Assembly: GCA_020721945.1 (NCBI GenBank)
Contig: DYLT01000006.1
Span: 1-39,533, forward strand
DNA from: Blastopirellula marina
Lineage (GTDB): Bacteria > Planctomycetota > Planctomycetia > Pirellulales > Thermoguttaceae
Direction: 5' to 3'
DNA: 39,533 nucleotides
Shown here: positions 17,484-26,577 of the stretch, piece by piece
Numbering within the stretch: position 1 is the first letter of the stretch
Layout of the letters: the number at the start of each line of letters is the position of its first letter
Notes under the pieces: model-generated
What the model was told of the DNA's origin: nothing
Seen by the model: the letters and a program-made list of their open reading frames with translations, nothing else
Databases searched by the model: none
Position numbers and translations under genes: made by a program

Positions 17484-18209
17484 ATGTCCATGTCATCGCA
17501 AGTCACCGTCGCCACGGAAACCCTCCGTAAGCTCCACCGGGTCCACCAGCAAATCCGCGACTTGAAAGAGCGGGTGGAGCGTGGGCCGCGGATGGCCAAG
17601 GCCCATGCCGAGCACGTCGCCCGGCTCGAGGCCCAGGCCGAGGAGGCTCGCGCCAAGGCCAAGGATCTCCGGATCAGCGTCGACGACAAGCAGCTTCAGC
17701 TCAAGAGCCGCGAAGACGCGGTGGCGCATCGTAAACAACAGTTGCGCGAGGCCAAGAGCAACAAGGAGTACCAAGCGCTGAAGGAACAGATCGCGGCCGA
17801 CGAAATGACCAACAGCGTGCTGGCCGACGAGATCCTCGAGGGCATGGAGCGGCTGGACGAAGCCGTGGCCCAGGCCAAGGCCGCCGAAGAAGCCCTGGCC
17901 AAGGGTCGCCTCGACGCCCAGAAAGCTCAGGAGGAGATCGAACGCCAAGCCCCGCTCCTCCAGGACGACCTGGCCCGCCTGACCGAGGAGTTGCGCCAGA
18001 CCGAAGAGGACCTCCCGCCCGACTTCCGCGACGTCTATCAGCGCCTGATCCGTTCCAAGGGGAGCGACGGGCTGGCGCCGATTGCGGGAGAGTACTGTGG
18101 GGGGTGCCATCAGCACGTCCCGCTGAACATGGTCAACGCGCTGAGGCTCGCCAAGCCGGTCTTCTGCCGGTCCTGCGGAAGGCTGCTCTACCTGCCGCAA
18201 GAGAATTGA
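17484..18209 (+). CDS. Coiled-coil zinc-ribbon protein (CT398/HP0958-like)
   Basis: The first about 185 of 241 residues are a long, charged helical hairpin rich in Lys, Glu, Ala and Gln with heptad-like spacing (SNKEYQALKEQIAADEM is the typical turn region). The end is a four-cysteine ribbon, YCGGCHQHV and FCRSCGRLLY. This is the architecture of the CT398/HP0958 family, whose members interact with RNA or secretion and flagellar factors in other bacteria; the role in planctomycetes is not known. I start at ATG 17484, after the terminator, with AAAGG 6 nt upstream; a second ATG is at 17490. The frame is open back to 17412, but that would place the start inside the rpoD stop and read through the terminator hairpin. 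Confidence 0.82.
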   Translation: MSMSSQVTVATETLRKLHRVHQQIRDLKERVERGPRMAKAHAEHVARLEAQAEEARAKAKDLRISVDDKQLQLKSREDAVAHRKQQLREAKSNKEYQALKEQIAADEMTNSVLADEILEGMERLDEAVAQAKAAEEALAKGRLDAQKAQEEIERQAPLLQDDLARLTEELRQTEEDLPPDFRDVYQRLIRSKGSDGLAPIAGEYCGGCHQHVPLNMVNALRLAKPVFCRSCGRLLYLPQEN

Positions 18210-18224
18210 CGCGAAAGCCTCTGC

Positions 18225-19445
18225 CTACTGCCGCGCCGACGCGGCGGTCTGGCGGCCCGCGGACCCCGCGGCCTCGCCGTAGAAGCGAATCAACTCGCCG
18301 AGGTTGCAGTGCGCGTACGGCTCGTCACACGCCGGGCTGGTCTTGCCCGCGTCGGCAAACCACATGTCGAGCGTCTCCGGAGCGAAGATCGCGTTGTGCA
18401 GGTTCGACCGCATCGCCACCGGGCGCTTGAGGATCTCGATCATCGCGGCCACGTCGATTCGGCCATAGTGCTCGACCAGGCGGCGGCTGAGGTGCTCCGC
18501 GCGGTCCGGGCCCGAGATGAGCACCGTGTCGTCGGGCACGTGAGGCAACAAGGGGTGCTGCTGCCCGGGGCGCAGCACAACAAGCTGCCGTGGATCGGCC
18601 CAAACGCCGACCATGGCCTTCGACTTGTCGCTGAGCACGTAATAGTACTCGCATGTCCGCGGCGTCTGGCGGAGGATCGCCAGGGCCTCGTCCACGGTGG
18701 CGGCCCGCTCCATCACGTCGCGGAGCAGGAAGGTCATGGGCATGCCGTCCCAATCGCCCTCGCCCCGGCCGCCCATCTCGCCGACCGCCAGCCCCTTCTC
18801 GTTCATCGCCGTCACCGTGCCCACGAAGCCGGCGTAGCCCAGGCTCATCCACTTGTGCCGTCCCTCGGGCATGAAGACCACGACGGCCGCGTAGCCCTGG
18901 AGGTTGATATCGCGCATGTAGTCGAGCACCCGGGCATGGAGCACCCGGCCGCCCAGGCTCGCCTTGCCGCGCACGGCCACGCCGCTACAGTGAAACCGCT
19001 CGGGGAAGAGATTCCCGTAGCGCCCATCGCGCTGCGAAATGCCAGCCGCTTGCGCGAGCGCGTCGCACTCGGCGAGAAACCGCGGCGGGATGTGCGGCAG
19101 CGTGCGCCGCTCGATCTCGGCCATGCGGTCGAGGAACCACTGGCCCGAATGCAGACTGTCGGCCCCGCCGACCATGTACACCACGCGTTCGACCAGTTTC
19201 CGGGCCTTCGCGCCGAGCAGCCGGCCGTGCGCCGCGCCCATCTGCTCCGGTGTGCCAGACACCAAGAGCACCGTCTTGTGGCCGAGTTGGCACCAGAGGC
19301 CGTGACCCTCCGGATCGCGGCCGACAACGCGAAGCGGCGCCTCGCCTGCCAGGCTGCTTGCCGCGACAAGGCACAGCCCCGCAAGGAGACCCGCGGTGCG
19401 TACCCCCAACCAGCGACGCCGAGACGGCGCAGCGTAAGAGATCAT
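18225..19445 (-). CDS. Exported C45-type Ntn hydrolase/acyltransferase-like protein
   Basis: This 406-residue protein has a Sec signal (hydrophobic about 17-32). The rest resembles peptidase family C45 (isopenicillin N acyltransferase-like): GTPEQMGAAHGRLLG, then FHCSGVAV with Cys153 as candidate N-terminal nucleophile after self-cleavage, GGRVLHARVLDYM, and GYAGFVGTVTAMNEKGLAVGEM. Such enzymes cut or transfer amide bonds after autoproteolysis. The natural substrate is unknown. The ATG at 19445 overlaps the stop of the upstream alpha/beta hydrolase as ATGA, so the two are translationally coupled. The frame is open to 19577, but that part overlaps the hydrolase and is not signal-like. Confidence 0.78.
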   Translation of the reverse strand: MISYAAPSRRRWLGVRTAGLLAGLCLVAASSLAGEAPLRVVGRDPEGHGLWCQLGHKTVLLVSGTPEQMGAAHGRLLGAKARKLVERVVYMVGGADSLHSGQWFLDRMAEIERRTLPHIPPRFLAECDALAQAAGISQRDGRYGNLFPERFHCSGVAVRGKASLGGRVLHARVLDYMRDINLQGYAAVVVFMPEGRHKWMSLGYAGFVGTVTAMNEKGLAVGEMGGRGEGDWDGMPMTFLLRDVMERAATVDEALAILRQTPRTCEYYYVLSDKSKAMVGVWADPRQLVVLRPGQQHPLLPHVPDDTVLISGPDRAEHLSRRLVEHYGRIDVAAMIEILKRPVAMRSNLHNAIFAPETLDMWFADAGKTSPACDEPYAHCNLGELIRFYGEAAGSAGRQTAASARQ

Positions 19446-21217
19446 TCGAACTGCTCCATGGCGAAATTGAACATGGCCGAAAGGATGCGGTACAGTTCGA
19501 CCGAATCGACGTGTTTGACGGGCAACGCGGCGGGCGGTGCGAACGCCTCGGGCCGGGCGATCGTGTCCATCTGCCACACGCGGAACGTGACCGTGCCCTT
19601 GGCCCCCGGCACGTCGAAATCGAGCGACGCGGGGGTCGTCCGGTCTTCCCGGAACCGGAGAACGAACACCCCCTGGTTGCGCCCCTTAAGCTGGATGCGC
19701 ACCGCCGCACCGGGCGGAACCGAGGGTTCCTCCGTGATGGTCGCCAGCGATTCCAACATGTCGGGCGCGAGAACCGCGCCTCCGACCGCGCCGGCCGCGA
19801 CCTTCAGCCGCATCAGGTACTTGGGGTCGGCGAACGCGAGGGGGTCGGTGGGGCGCGGCGAGAACGCTGGCGCCTTCGCTCCCGGCCCCTCCCCCGCCTG
19901 CCGTCGAGGGGAGCCCCGGAACACCGCTTTGCCACCGGACGCCATCCACGGAAAGGCCCCTTGACCGATCGCCACGTCGCCGACGACCGGGGCCTTCACC
20001 TCCAGGCGGAACGTGTCGCCCGGCCCGCGAAGATAGCGCAGCCGGCCTTCGATCGGCTTGTCGCCCTCGGGCCGGACCACGACTTCCAGATCGGCGAAAT
20101 GGCAGCGCCCCTCGGCCGGTTCCCTCGTGAAGAACGAGATGGTCTGCTGGCCCAGCCCCAGCACCATGGCGACCGGGGTACGTCGCGGCGTGGCCGGCGC
20201 GGGGGGCTGCACTCCCGGCGGCAGGTCCTCGGCGAAGAACTCGACCATGCTCGTGAGGATCTGCGGCAGCGCGGCCAGCGCCGTGTAGTGTCCCAGGCCG
20301 TCGAGCCAATGAACGCGGCCGGTCATGCCCAACCCATCGGCCAGCTTCTCGGTGCAGGCGCGGGGGATCACCTCGTCCTCGGCGGCGTTGATCATCCGCA
20401 CCTTGCCCTGCTGGGCGCGTTCGCGGAGCCGGTCGGCGCGCCGCAGCGGATCGACATCGGCCAGGGCGTTTTCGACCTCGGCCCTCTCGTCCGGCGCAAG
20501 ACGGCGGATCAGCTCGCTCAGCTCGCGGGTTTCCCGCGCGTGGTGGATGATCGCTACAAGGTCGCCGCCCGCCAGGATCAACAGCGCCCGGTGGATTCTC
20601 GGGTCCATCTCGGCCGCGGTGGCCGCCACGATGCCGCCCAGGCTCACCCCGGCGATGCCAATACGGCCCGGATCGACCTCCGGGCGCGAGGCCAGCACAT
20701 CGACGGTCCTCCGCACGTCGGCAAACGCCTGCGACACCGCGGCGATGAACAACCGGGCGTTGCGGGCCATGGCCTCGGGTCCCTCGGGCAAACCCCGCTC
20801 CCCATAGTACGGCAGCTTGAACAGAATGGCCGGGATGCCGTGCGAGGCGAGCACCGAGCACGTCATCCGCACCATCTCCATGTTGCCGTCGAGGATGTGC
20901 AGGAAGATCACGGCCGGACGCCTGGCCTCCCCGGTTCGTAACCCACGCGGTACGTAATACTCGGCGGGAATCGTATTGTTCTGCGGTACCGCCGTGACCA
21001 CCGGCGACGGGTAGGTCAGGCGCAGCACCGTGTAGCGGTCTTTTTCGACCTGCGACTCGATGCGGTACTCGAAGGGCTGGTTGTCGTGCGAGGCCCCGAC
21101 CCGCACCACCTGGGCAAACCCTCGCTCGACCTCCGCGGCGCCGGCCATTGCCGCACACCACGCCAAGCAGGCCAAAGCCGGTACGAAGAACCTCGCGGCG
21201 ATAAGCAGTGTCCGCAT
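19442..21217 (-). CDS. Exported alpha/beta hydrolase with extra C-terminal domain
   Basis: This is a 591-residue protein with a signal peptide (hydrophobic about 4-25, ending MAGAAEV). The catalytic domain has HILDGN after the first strands, GIAGVSLGG with nucleophile Ser192, an Asp candidate in AAEDEVIPR and the His in GLGHYTA, so the triad looks complete. Residues from about 340 onward form a second, beta-rich part (for example FADLEVVVRPEGDKPIEGRLRYL) that I do not recognise; similar domains occur fused to planctomycete esterases. Substrate unknown. Start ATG at 21217 has GGGGAGG about 5 nt upstream; the frame is open to 21256. It is coupled to the C45-like gene. Confidence 0.8.
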   Translation of the reverse strand: MRTLLIAARFFVPALACLAWCAAMAGAAEVERGFAQVVRVGASHDNQPFEYRIESQVEKDRYTVLRLTYPSPVVTAVPQNNTIPAEYYVPRGLRTGEARRPAVIFLHILDGNMEMVRMTCSVLASHGIPAILFKLPYYGERGLPEGPEAMARNARLFIAAVSQAFADVRRTVDVLASRPEVDPGRIGIAGVSLGGIVAATAAEMDPRIHRALLILAGGDLVAIIHHARETRELSELIRRLAPDERAEVENALADVDPLRRADRLRERAQQGKVRMINAAEDEVIPRACTEKLADGLGMTGRVHWLDGLGHYTALAALPQILTSMVEFFAEDLPPGVQPPAPATPRRTPVAMVLGLGQQTISFFTREPAEGRCHFADLEVVVRPEGDKPIEGRLRYLRGPGDTFRLEVKAPVVGDVAIGQGAFPWMASGGKAVFRGSPRRQAGEGPGAKAPAFSPRPTDPLAFADPKYLMRLKVAAGAVGGAVLAPDMLESLATITEEPSVPPGAAVRIQLKGRNQGVFVLRFREDRTTPASLDFDVPGAKGTVTFRVWQMDTIARPEAFAPPAALPVKHVDSVELYRILSAMFNFAMEQFE

Positions 21218-21284
21218 CGATGCCTCCCCATCGGTCTCGGATCGTTTCCCTCCCACGCATTGTACCTGGCCGCCCAGGCAGCGG

Positions 21285-24200
21285 CTATCGCCCCGCCGTC
21301 ACCTCGTCCAGCGACCGCAACAGCTCGATCCGATCGAACAGGGCATCGCCGCCCATCGCCGTGGGGGCCATGCCCGTGACCGTGAACGTGCCGAAGTCCT
21401 TCCAGAGGTCGCGGGTAACGACGGTCCACTCGCGCGGCGCTTGGGGCGAGACCTCGACCGCTGCCCAGCCCGTGGTGTTCTTCCCGGCGCAGTAGCGCCA
21501 CAGCGCTTTCTGGGCGGGCGGCCACCTGCCGTCGCCGGCCAACTCGATCATCACGCCGTGGCCGCCCAGCGATTTCCAGGCGAAGCGCAGGTAGCGGTAC
21601 TCGCCCGGCTCGGGGTTCGCGACAATGCGGTACTGCCAGCCGGGGATTCGGGCCGAGGACCGCTGCAACGGAACCATGCGTAGCGACACCGCGCCCGCGA
21701 AACGCTCGGCCATGTCGATCGACACCTTGCCGTCGCCCTCGTTCAGAAGCGGCAACAAAGCGGGGTCGTCGTCGAACAGCGTCACCGCCGGCGGCGGCGC
21801 CGGGCCGAACGCCGCGCGCAAGAACGCGATCAGGTCGGCGATGTCTTGCGGCGTGACCTCTTTTTCGAGGTTCTCGGGCATCATCGAGTTCGTCGAGGCG
21901 GCCATCACGTCGATGTCCTTGCGGAGGATCGTCTCTTCGGCCGACTGCTCCTTGCGCAACGTGACGCTCGTGGCCGATTCGGCAGCCAGCACCCCGGTGA
22001 AGATCCGGCCGTCCTCGGTAATCACCGTGTACTGGTTGTAGCCGGCCGTGATCTGGTTGCTCGGGGTGAGCACGTCAAAGACCAGCATCTCGTCGGATCG
22101 GCGCGTGGTGCTCGACAGGTCGGGCCCCACGGCGTACCCCTTACCCTTGACCTGGTGGCACTTCGCGCACTGCTGTTCGTGAACCAGCGCCCCGCGTTTG
22201 GGATCGCGCGGCCCCTTCAGCGCGGCGACGTACCGGGCGAGCACCGCCTCGCGGTCCTTGCGCGTGGCCTGGCTGCCCAAGAGGTCCTTGGCCCGCTTCC
22301 GAATCGCCGCGTCGGGGTTTTCCAAAAGATGGATGCGGCGCCATGCATCGAGTGCCGCGGGAAGGACGACCTTCTTCTCGATCGCGTCGAGCAGCTTGGG
22401 CAGTCGGTCCTGGCGCATGAAGATCGCGTCCATGACCGCGGCCTGGGCCTTGGGGGTGTAGCTCGGCCAGCTCGCCAGGAGGATTTCGCCCACCCCGGGG
22501 TCGTCGACCGCCGACAGGGCCTTGACCGCGGCCCATTGCACGTCCAACGGCTGGCGCGGATCGAGCAGCTTGGGCGCCGCGGCGGCCAATTCGGCATACG
22601 GCGCGCCGGAAAGCAGAGAAATCGCGGCCACGCGGTCCTCGATCGGGCGCGAGGCGTCCAGGGCCGTCTTGCCCGCGACGGCCAGAGCGGCCTTCATCGC
22701 CTCCGATTCGCGGAGCTTCACCAGCCCGGCGATCGAAAGGGCCAACTCGGCGATCTGCGGCTGGGAATCGGCCAACAGCCGCCGCAGGGCCACGTGTCCG
22801 GCGGGAGAGCGCAGCGCTTGCTGCTTGCTCTGCTTGAGCCCTTCGGCAAGCCCCTTCAAACATGCCCGGCGCAGCTCGGCGGCCGCTGGTGCGCGGGCCT
22901 CGGCGGCGGCCTGCAACACGCGACCAAGCTCCTCGTCGTTGTGCCGCGCGGCCACGATCGAGGCCAAGGGATGGACCATCGCCCCGCTTTGGCCCGGCTC
23001 GTCGTCGGCCAGAATCGCCACCAGCACCCGGTCGGCCGAGTCGCCCACCGAACTGAGCACGGCCGATCGCATCCATCGGTCGTTGCCGTATCGCGCCGCC
23101 AGCTTGCGCAGGGCGGCGATCGCGCGAGGGTCCTTCGACCCGCCCAGCGACAAGGCCGCTTGAAGGCGCACGCGGGGCGCGGAGTCGTCGGCCATCGCCA
23201 CCGCCTTCTCGGTCACGCCGGCGTGCTGGTCGAGCCAGCGCTCGGCCAGGGCCAGGGCGTGCATGCGAACCGCTTCGTGCGCATCGCCCAAGGCCCGCTC
23301 GACCACCGACGGATCGAGGGCCCCTAGCCCGTCGAGCGTGTAGAGGGCGTGCATGCGGGCCTGGGGCGTCTTACCGCCGAGCACCAGCGCAACCAGCGCC
23401 GGCACCACGCTCCGATCGCCGCGCTCGACCAGCAACCGCTGGGCGGTCTTGCGATGCCAGGCGTTGGGATGGGCGAGCAGGGGGACCAACTCGGCGTTGG
23501 ACCGCGCGGCAGGTGGACCGGCCGCGCTGGCTCCCAGCCTCTCTTTGGCGTGCGGGAGAGAGGCGTCGCGTGATGGCCCCTCTCCGGTTCGCGAAACAGG
23601 CGAGGCAGTCGGCACCACGCGCCAGATCCGCCCCTTGTCGGCCCCGGCCATGAGCGATTCGATATAGATCTGCTGCAAATAGCGGGGAATCGCCGAGTAG
23701 TCCTCGATGATCGCCCGGTACATATCGACGACGTACAAGGCTCCTTCCGGGCCCGTCATCAAGTTGACGGGCCGAAACCACTGCTCGGTCGACGTGAGGA
23801 ACTCGGTCTTCTCGTCGTCGCGCGGCCGCCGCGCAAGGTAGCCTGCGCCTTGCGGAACCAGCACGCAGCGGTGGACAAGGTTCTGGGCATTATCGACGCT
23901 GAAGTGGTTCCCCCAGTACTCGGGCGGAAACGTCGCGCCCTGGTAGATCGTCTGCCCGCTGGCCGCCGTAAAGTATCCGTTCGCCGTGGCCTCGGCCACA
24001 CCGTAGAACTGCACCCAGGCCGGGTCCTTGCTGCGCTTGAGTCGCCACGGGTCGGGCTGGCTGGTGGGATACAGCCGCGCGGGATGGCCGTAGGAGCAGA
24101 TGTTCTCGGTCGTACCCGGCGCGGCGTAGTAGGGGTTCCTCGCCAGGTAGCGGTGTTCCAGCGGCACGACGTACAGGACGTGCTGCTGGTTGGCGACCAT

Positions 24201-25004
24201 GAACCGGTCGCCCCAGTCGTCGATGGCCAGCCCGAAACCGCTCGAACTGCCGCTGGTGGGCTCCAGGGCGCTCCCGTCGGGCTTGAAGCGGAATGCCGTG
24301 GCGGGCAGGCGCACGGGCTGGGCGAGCCGCGGACCCTCGATCGTCCCACCGCTGTTGATGCCGTTGGCCGCGTAGATCCAGTTGTCAACACCCCAGCGCG
24401 GGTTATTGATCCGCGACCACAAGTCGTACCGGCCGAAGCCGGAAAAGAGCTTCTCGCGGACCTCGGCCTTGCCGTCGCCGTCGCGGTCGGCCAGGAAATA
24501 GATGTCGGGCGCGCCAAGCGCGACGACGCCGTCGCGCGCCGCCACCACGCCGTAGCAGGGCGGGAGCCGATCGGCCCACACCGCCGCCCGGTCGATCCGG
24601 CCGTCGCCATCGGTGTCTTCCAAGAGCTTGACCGTGCCGTACTGCTCTTGTTCGGCCTTCTTGATGGCCTCGGGATTGGCAGCAATGCGGCGCACGGCCT
24701 TGTCGAGCACGCCGGTCTTGTTCAGCTCCAGCACGTCGAGGTATCCCTCGAGGTTATAGCCGTGGATCTCGGCCACGAACATGCGGCCGCGCGCGTCGAA
24801 GTCGATGGCCACCGGATCGGCCACGTGCGGCTCGGCAGCCACCAACTCGATGCGGAACCCCGGCGCGAGCTGGAACCGTTTGGCGCTTTCTTCCGGCGCC
24901 AGCGGCCCAGGGGCGTCGGTGGGCACCGGAATGCCCGCGGCCACCAGCGCCCCAGCCTCCGTCACCCGTGCCATCGTCACGAACAGGACAAGCCACCGTC
25001 CCAT
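21285..25004 (-). CDS. PVC-type propeller/HEAT/cytochrome c multidomain protein
   Basis: This 1239-residue protein is typical of Planctomycetes and Verrucomicrobia (often labelled PVC-type heme-binding CxxCH protein or membrane-bound dehydrogenase). Order: an N-terminal hydrophobic signal; a beta-propeller domain about 45-470 (FQLAPGFRIELVAAEP, DTDGDGRIDRA, ADRDGDGKAEV, GFGLAIDDWGDRFMVANQQH, GPEGALYVVDMYR); a HEAT-like helical repeat block about 520-900; a cytochrome c module with CAKCH (Cys946, Cys949, His950) and MMPENLE; and a C-terminal beta domain from about 1095. The dehydrogenase name is not supported by a visible cofactor site. The family is thought to be exported and active on sugars or other polymers, which remains unproven. 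It ends 68 nt before the coupled hydrolase pair and may share a role. Confidence 0.9.
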   Translation of the reverse strand: MGRWLVLFVTMARVTEAGALVAAGIPVPTDAPGPLAPEESAKRFQLAPGFRIELVAAEPHVADPVAIDFDARGRMFVAEIHGYNLEGYLDVLELNKTGVLDKAVRRIAANPEAIKKAEQEQYGTVKLLEDTDGDGRIDRAAVWADRLPPCYGVVAARDGVVALGAPDIYFLADRDGDGKAEVREKLFSGFGRYDLWSRINNPRWGVDNWIYAANGINSGGTIEGPRLAQPVRLPATAFRFKPDGSALEPTSGSSSGFGLAIDDWGDRFMVANQQHVLYVVPLEHRYLARNPYYAAPGTTENICSYGHPARLYPTSQPDPWRLKRSKDPAWVQFYGVAEATANGYFTAASGQTIYQGATFPPEYWGNHFSVDNAQNLVHRCVLVPQGAGYLARRPRDDEKTEFLTSTEQWFRPVNLMTGPEGALYVVDMYRAIIEDYSAIPRYLQQIYIESLMAGADKGRIWRVVPTASPVSRTGEGPSRDASLPHAKERLGASAAGPPAARSNAELVPLLAHPNAWHRKTAQRLLVERGDRSVVPALVALVLGGKTPQARMHALYTLDGLGALDPSVVERALGDAHEAVRMHALALAERWLDQHAGVTEKAVAMADDSAPRVRLQAALSLGGSKDPRAIAALRKLAARYGNDRWMRSAVLSSVGDSADRVLVAILADDEPGQSGAMVHPLASIVAARHNDEELGRVLQAAAEARAPAAAELRRACLKGLAEGLKQSKQQALRSPAGHVALRRLLADSQPQIAELALSIAGLVKLRESEAMKAALAVAGKTALDASRPIEDRVAAISLLSGAPYAELAAAAPKLLDPRQPLDVQWAAVKALSAVDDPGVGEILLASWPSYTPKAQAAVMDAIFMRQDRLPKLLDAIEKKVVLPAALDAWRRIHLLENPDAAIRKRAKDLLGSQATRKDREAVLARYVAALKGPRDPKRGALVHEQQCAKCHQVKGKGYAVGPDLSSTTRRSDEMLVFDVLTPSNQITAGYNQYTVITEDGRIFTGVLAAESATSVTLRKEQSAEETILRKDIDVMAASTNSMMPENLEKEVTPQDIADLIAFLRAAFGPAPPPAVTLFDDDPALLPLLNEGDGKVSIDMAERFAGAVSLRMVPLQRSSARIPGWQYRIVANPEPGEYRYLRFAWKSLGGHGVMIELAGDGRWPPAQKALWRYCAGKNTTGWAAVEVSPQAPREWTVVTRDLWKDFGTFTVTGMAPTAMGGDALFDRIELLRSLDEVTAGR

Positions 25005-25154
25005 GCACCCTTCCCCCCCACGTGGTTGAGTCTCCCGTCGTCGTGCCCCACCATGCTACTTGGCGTCCACGTCCGGAGCAAGCAACACCCGTAGGGTTGG
25101 GGCTTTGCGTCCAGGCGCCATCGGGTGCTTCCCTTGCCGGTTGGCCACGCCGGG

Positions 25155-26366
25155 TCAGATTTCCGTGTTGACGCCGGCGGCTTCCGGAATCGGGGGAACC
25201 AGCGACGGTCGAGCCTCGGGCGCTGCCGGTTCTTTCGGCGGGAACCGGCGGATCAGGGGCACGAACTCCCGCTTCGGCGCGCCGACGTAAAGCTGCCGCG
25301 GCCGGTGGATGCGCAGGTTCGGCGACATGCGAAGCTCGCGCCAGTGGGCGATCCAGCCCGGCAGACGCCCCAGCGCAAAGAGCACCGTGAACATGTTCTT
25401 CGGGATGCCCATCGCGCGGTAGATGATCCCCGAGTAGAAATCGACGTTCGGGTAGAGTTTGCGCTCGACAAAATAGGGGTCTTTGAGGGCCACCTCCTCC
25501 AATTCCTGGGCGAGGTCGAACAGAGGATCGGAGCCGTGCTTGGCCAGGAGCTTGTGCGCGGTCTCTTTGATCAGCTTCGCGCGCGGGTCGTAGTTCTTGT
25601 AAATGCGGTGGCCGAAGCCCATCAAGCGGAAGTCGTCGTTGGGGTCCTTGGCGCGGTCGATGTACTTGCCCAAGTTGCGGTGGTCGGCGTGCAGGATCAG
25701 CACCAGGTTCAAGGCGTCGACGAAATCCGGGTCCATCTGGTAGCGCTCGCTGGGAATCGCGAACATCATGTGCAAGAAGTTCTGCACATACGTCAGATGG
25801 TTTTGCGGATAGACGAATGGCTCGCCGATCGACTGCTTGTAGCTGAAGGCGGCGATGGTGGCCATCTTGCCGATCATGCGGTAAATGGCCAGCTCGCGCT
25901 GGTGCGGATCACGCGGGTCGAGGCTGTCTTTGCAGTAGATCGCCAAGGCCCCCACCACCGAGCTGAGGATGGCCATGGGATGGGCATCGGGCGGAAAGCC
26001 CGCGAAGATCTGCTTCATTCCCTCGTGCAGCATCGTGTGGCGGCGGATATTCCAGCGGAACTCCTCGAGCTGCTCGGGCGTGGGCAGTTCTCCGTAGATC
26101 AGCAGGTAGGCCACCTCCTTGAAGTCGCACCGTTCGGCCAGTTCCTCGACGGGGTATCCCCGGTAGCGAAGAACGCCCTTCTCGCCGTCGATGTACGTGA
26201 TCTGGCTAATCGCCTCGCCCGTGTTCGCGAACGCCTCGTCGAGCGTGATGAGTCCCGTCTGGCTGTACAGCCGCGAAATGTCGATGACCTGGTTGCCCTC
26301 GGTGCCCACGCGGACCGGCAGCTCGATCGTTCGGTCGTCCAGTTGCAGTCTGGCGGTCTGGCTCAT
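25155..26366 (-). CDS. gltA: Citrate synthase lacking the segment with the first catalytic His
   Basis: Type II citrate synthase of the planctomycete kind is clear: GLITLDEAFANTG, GEKGVLRYRGYPVEELAE, FAGFPPDAHPMA, FVYPQNHLTYVQNF, LILHADH, DDFRLMGFGHRIYKNYDPRA, VERKLYPNVDFYSGI and IHRPRQLY. But the usual sequence after HADH (NCSTSTVRLVGS-like, then WGPxHGGAN) is absent; the reading frame jumps from HADH (residues 226-229) straight to NLGKYIDRAKDPND. About 52 residues are missing, including the GGAN-motif His (His264 in E. coli) and the TSTVR substrate arginine. The other catalytic residues, His253 and Asp309, remain. A Pro-rich C-terminal extension of about 25 residues is added. The start ATG at 26366 has GAAAGGAA upstream. 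Activity is doubtful; this may be a real deletion, a paralogue or an assembly error. Confidence 0.9.
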   Translation of the reverse strand: MSQTARLQLDDRTIELPVRVGTEGNQVIDISRLYSQTGLITLDEAFANTGEAISQITYIDGEKGVLRYRGYPVEELAERCDFKEVAYLLIYGELPTPEQLEEFRWNIRRHTMLHEGMKQIFAGFPPDAHPMAILSSVVGALAIYCKDSLDPRDPHQRELAIYRMIGKMATIAAFSYKQSIGEPFVYPQNHLTYVQNFLHMMFAIPSERYQMDPDFVDALNLVLILHADHRNLGKYIDRAKDPNDDFRLMGFGHRIYKNYDPRAKLIKETAHKLLAKHGSDPLFDLAQELEEVALKDPYFVERKLYPNVDFYSGIIYRAMGIPKNMFTVLFALGRLPGWIAHWRELRMSPNLRIHRPRQLYVGAPKREFVPLIRRFPPKEPAAPEARPSLVPPIPEAAGVNTEI

Positions 26367-26504
26367 CGCGTTCCTTTCGAGAAGGCATGTTTCCAACCGG
26401 GGATGAGAACGGGGGCCATCGTGGTCAAGGACCCTTGCGAATCGGGCGGACGACGCCGCGGCGCTGGAACCATACTCCTTCGGCCGCCAAGGCCTTTTGG
26501 GGAA

Positions 26505-26533
26505 ACTCTATTCCCGACGGTGCGGCCGGGCAA
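26505..26533 (-). promoter_or_regulatory. Possible promoter of the citrate synthase gene
   Basis: On the minus strand TTGCCC (26528-26533) and TAGAGT (26505-26510) are 17 nt apart, each four of six. The start would be near 26498, leaving a leader of about 130 nt. The rest of the gap 26367-26577 shows nothing else convincing. Confidence 0.38.
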
Positions 26534-26577
26534 CGCGACTTGAGATTCTCGCGCGCAACCCCTTGAGAAACCCAAGG

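Noticed and set aside
19250-20941. Long plus-strand frame over the alpha/beta hydrolase
   Set aside because: Opposite to a gene with an intact catalytic triad and signal peptide; low-complexity shadow frame.
21259-21264. TACAAT on the minus strand as promoter for the alpha/beta hydrolase
   Set aside because: Good -10-like hexamer, but no acceptable -35 at 16-18 nt spacing.
25050-25100. TTGCTC-N17-TAGCAT on the minus strand before the PVC cytochrome gene
   Set aside because: The -35 box matches only three of six, not enough to claim in this sequence.
26481-26500. GGCC-GCCAA-GGCC followed by TTTT as terminator
   Set aside because: Stem of only four base pairs and a short T run; too weak.
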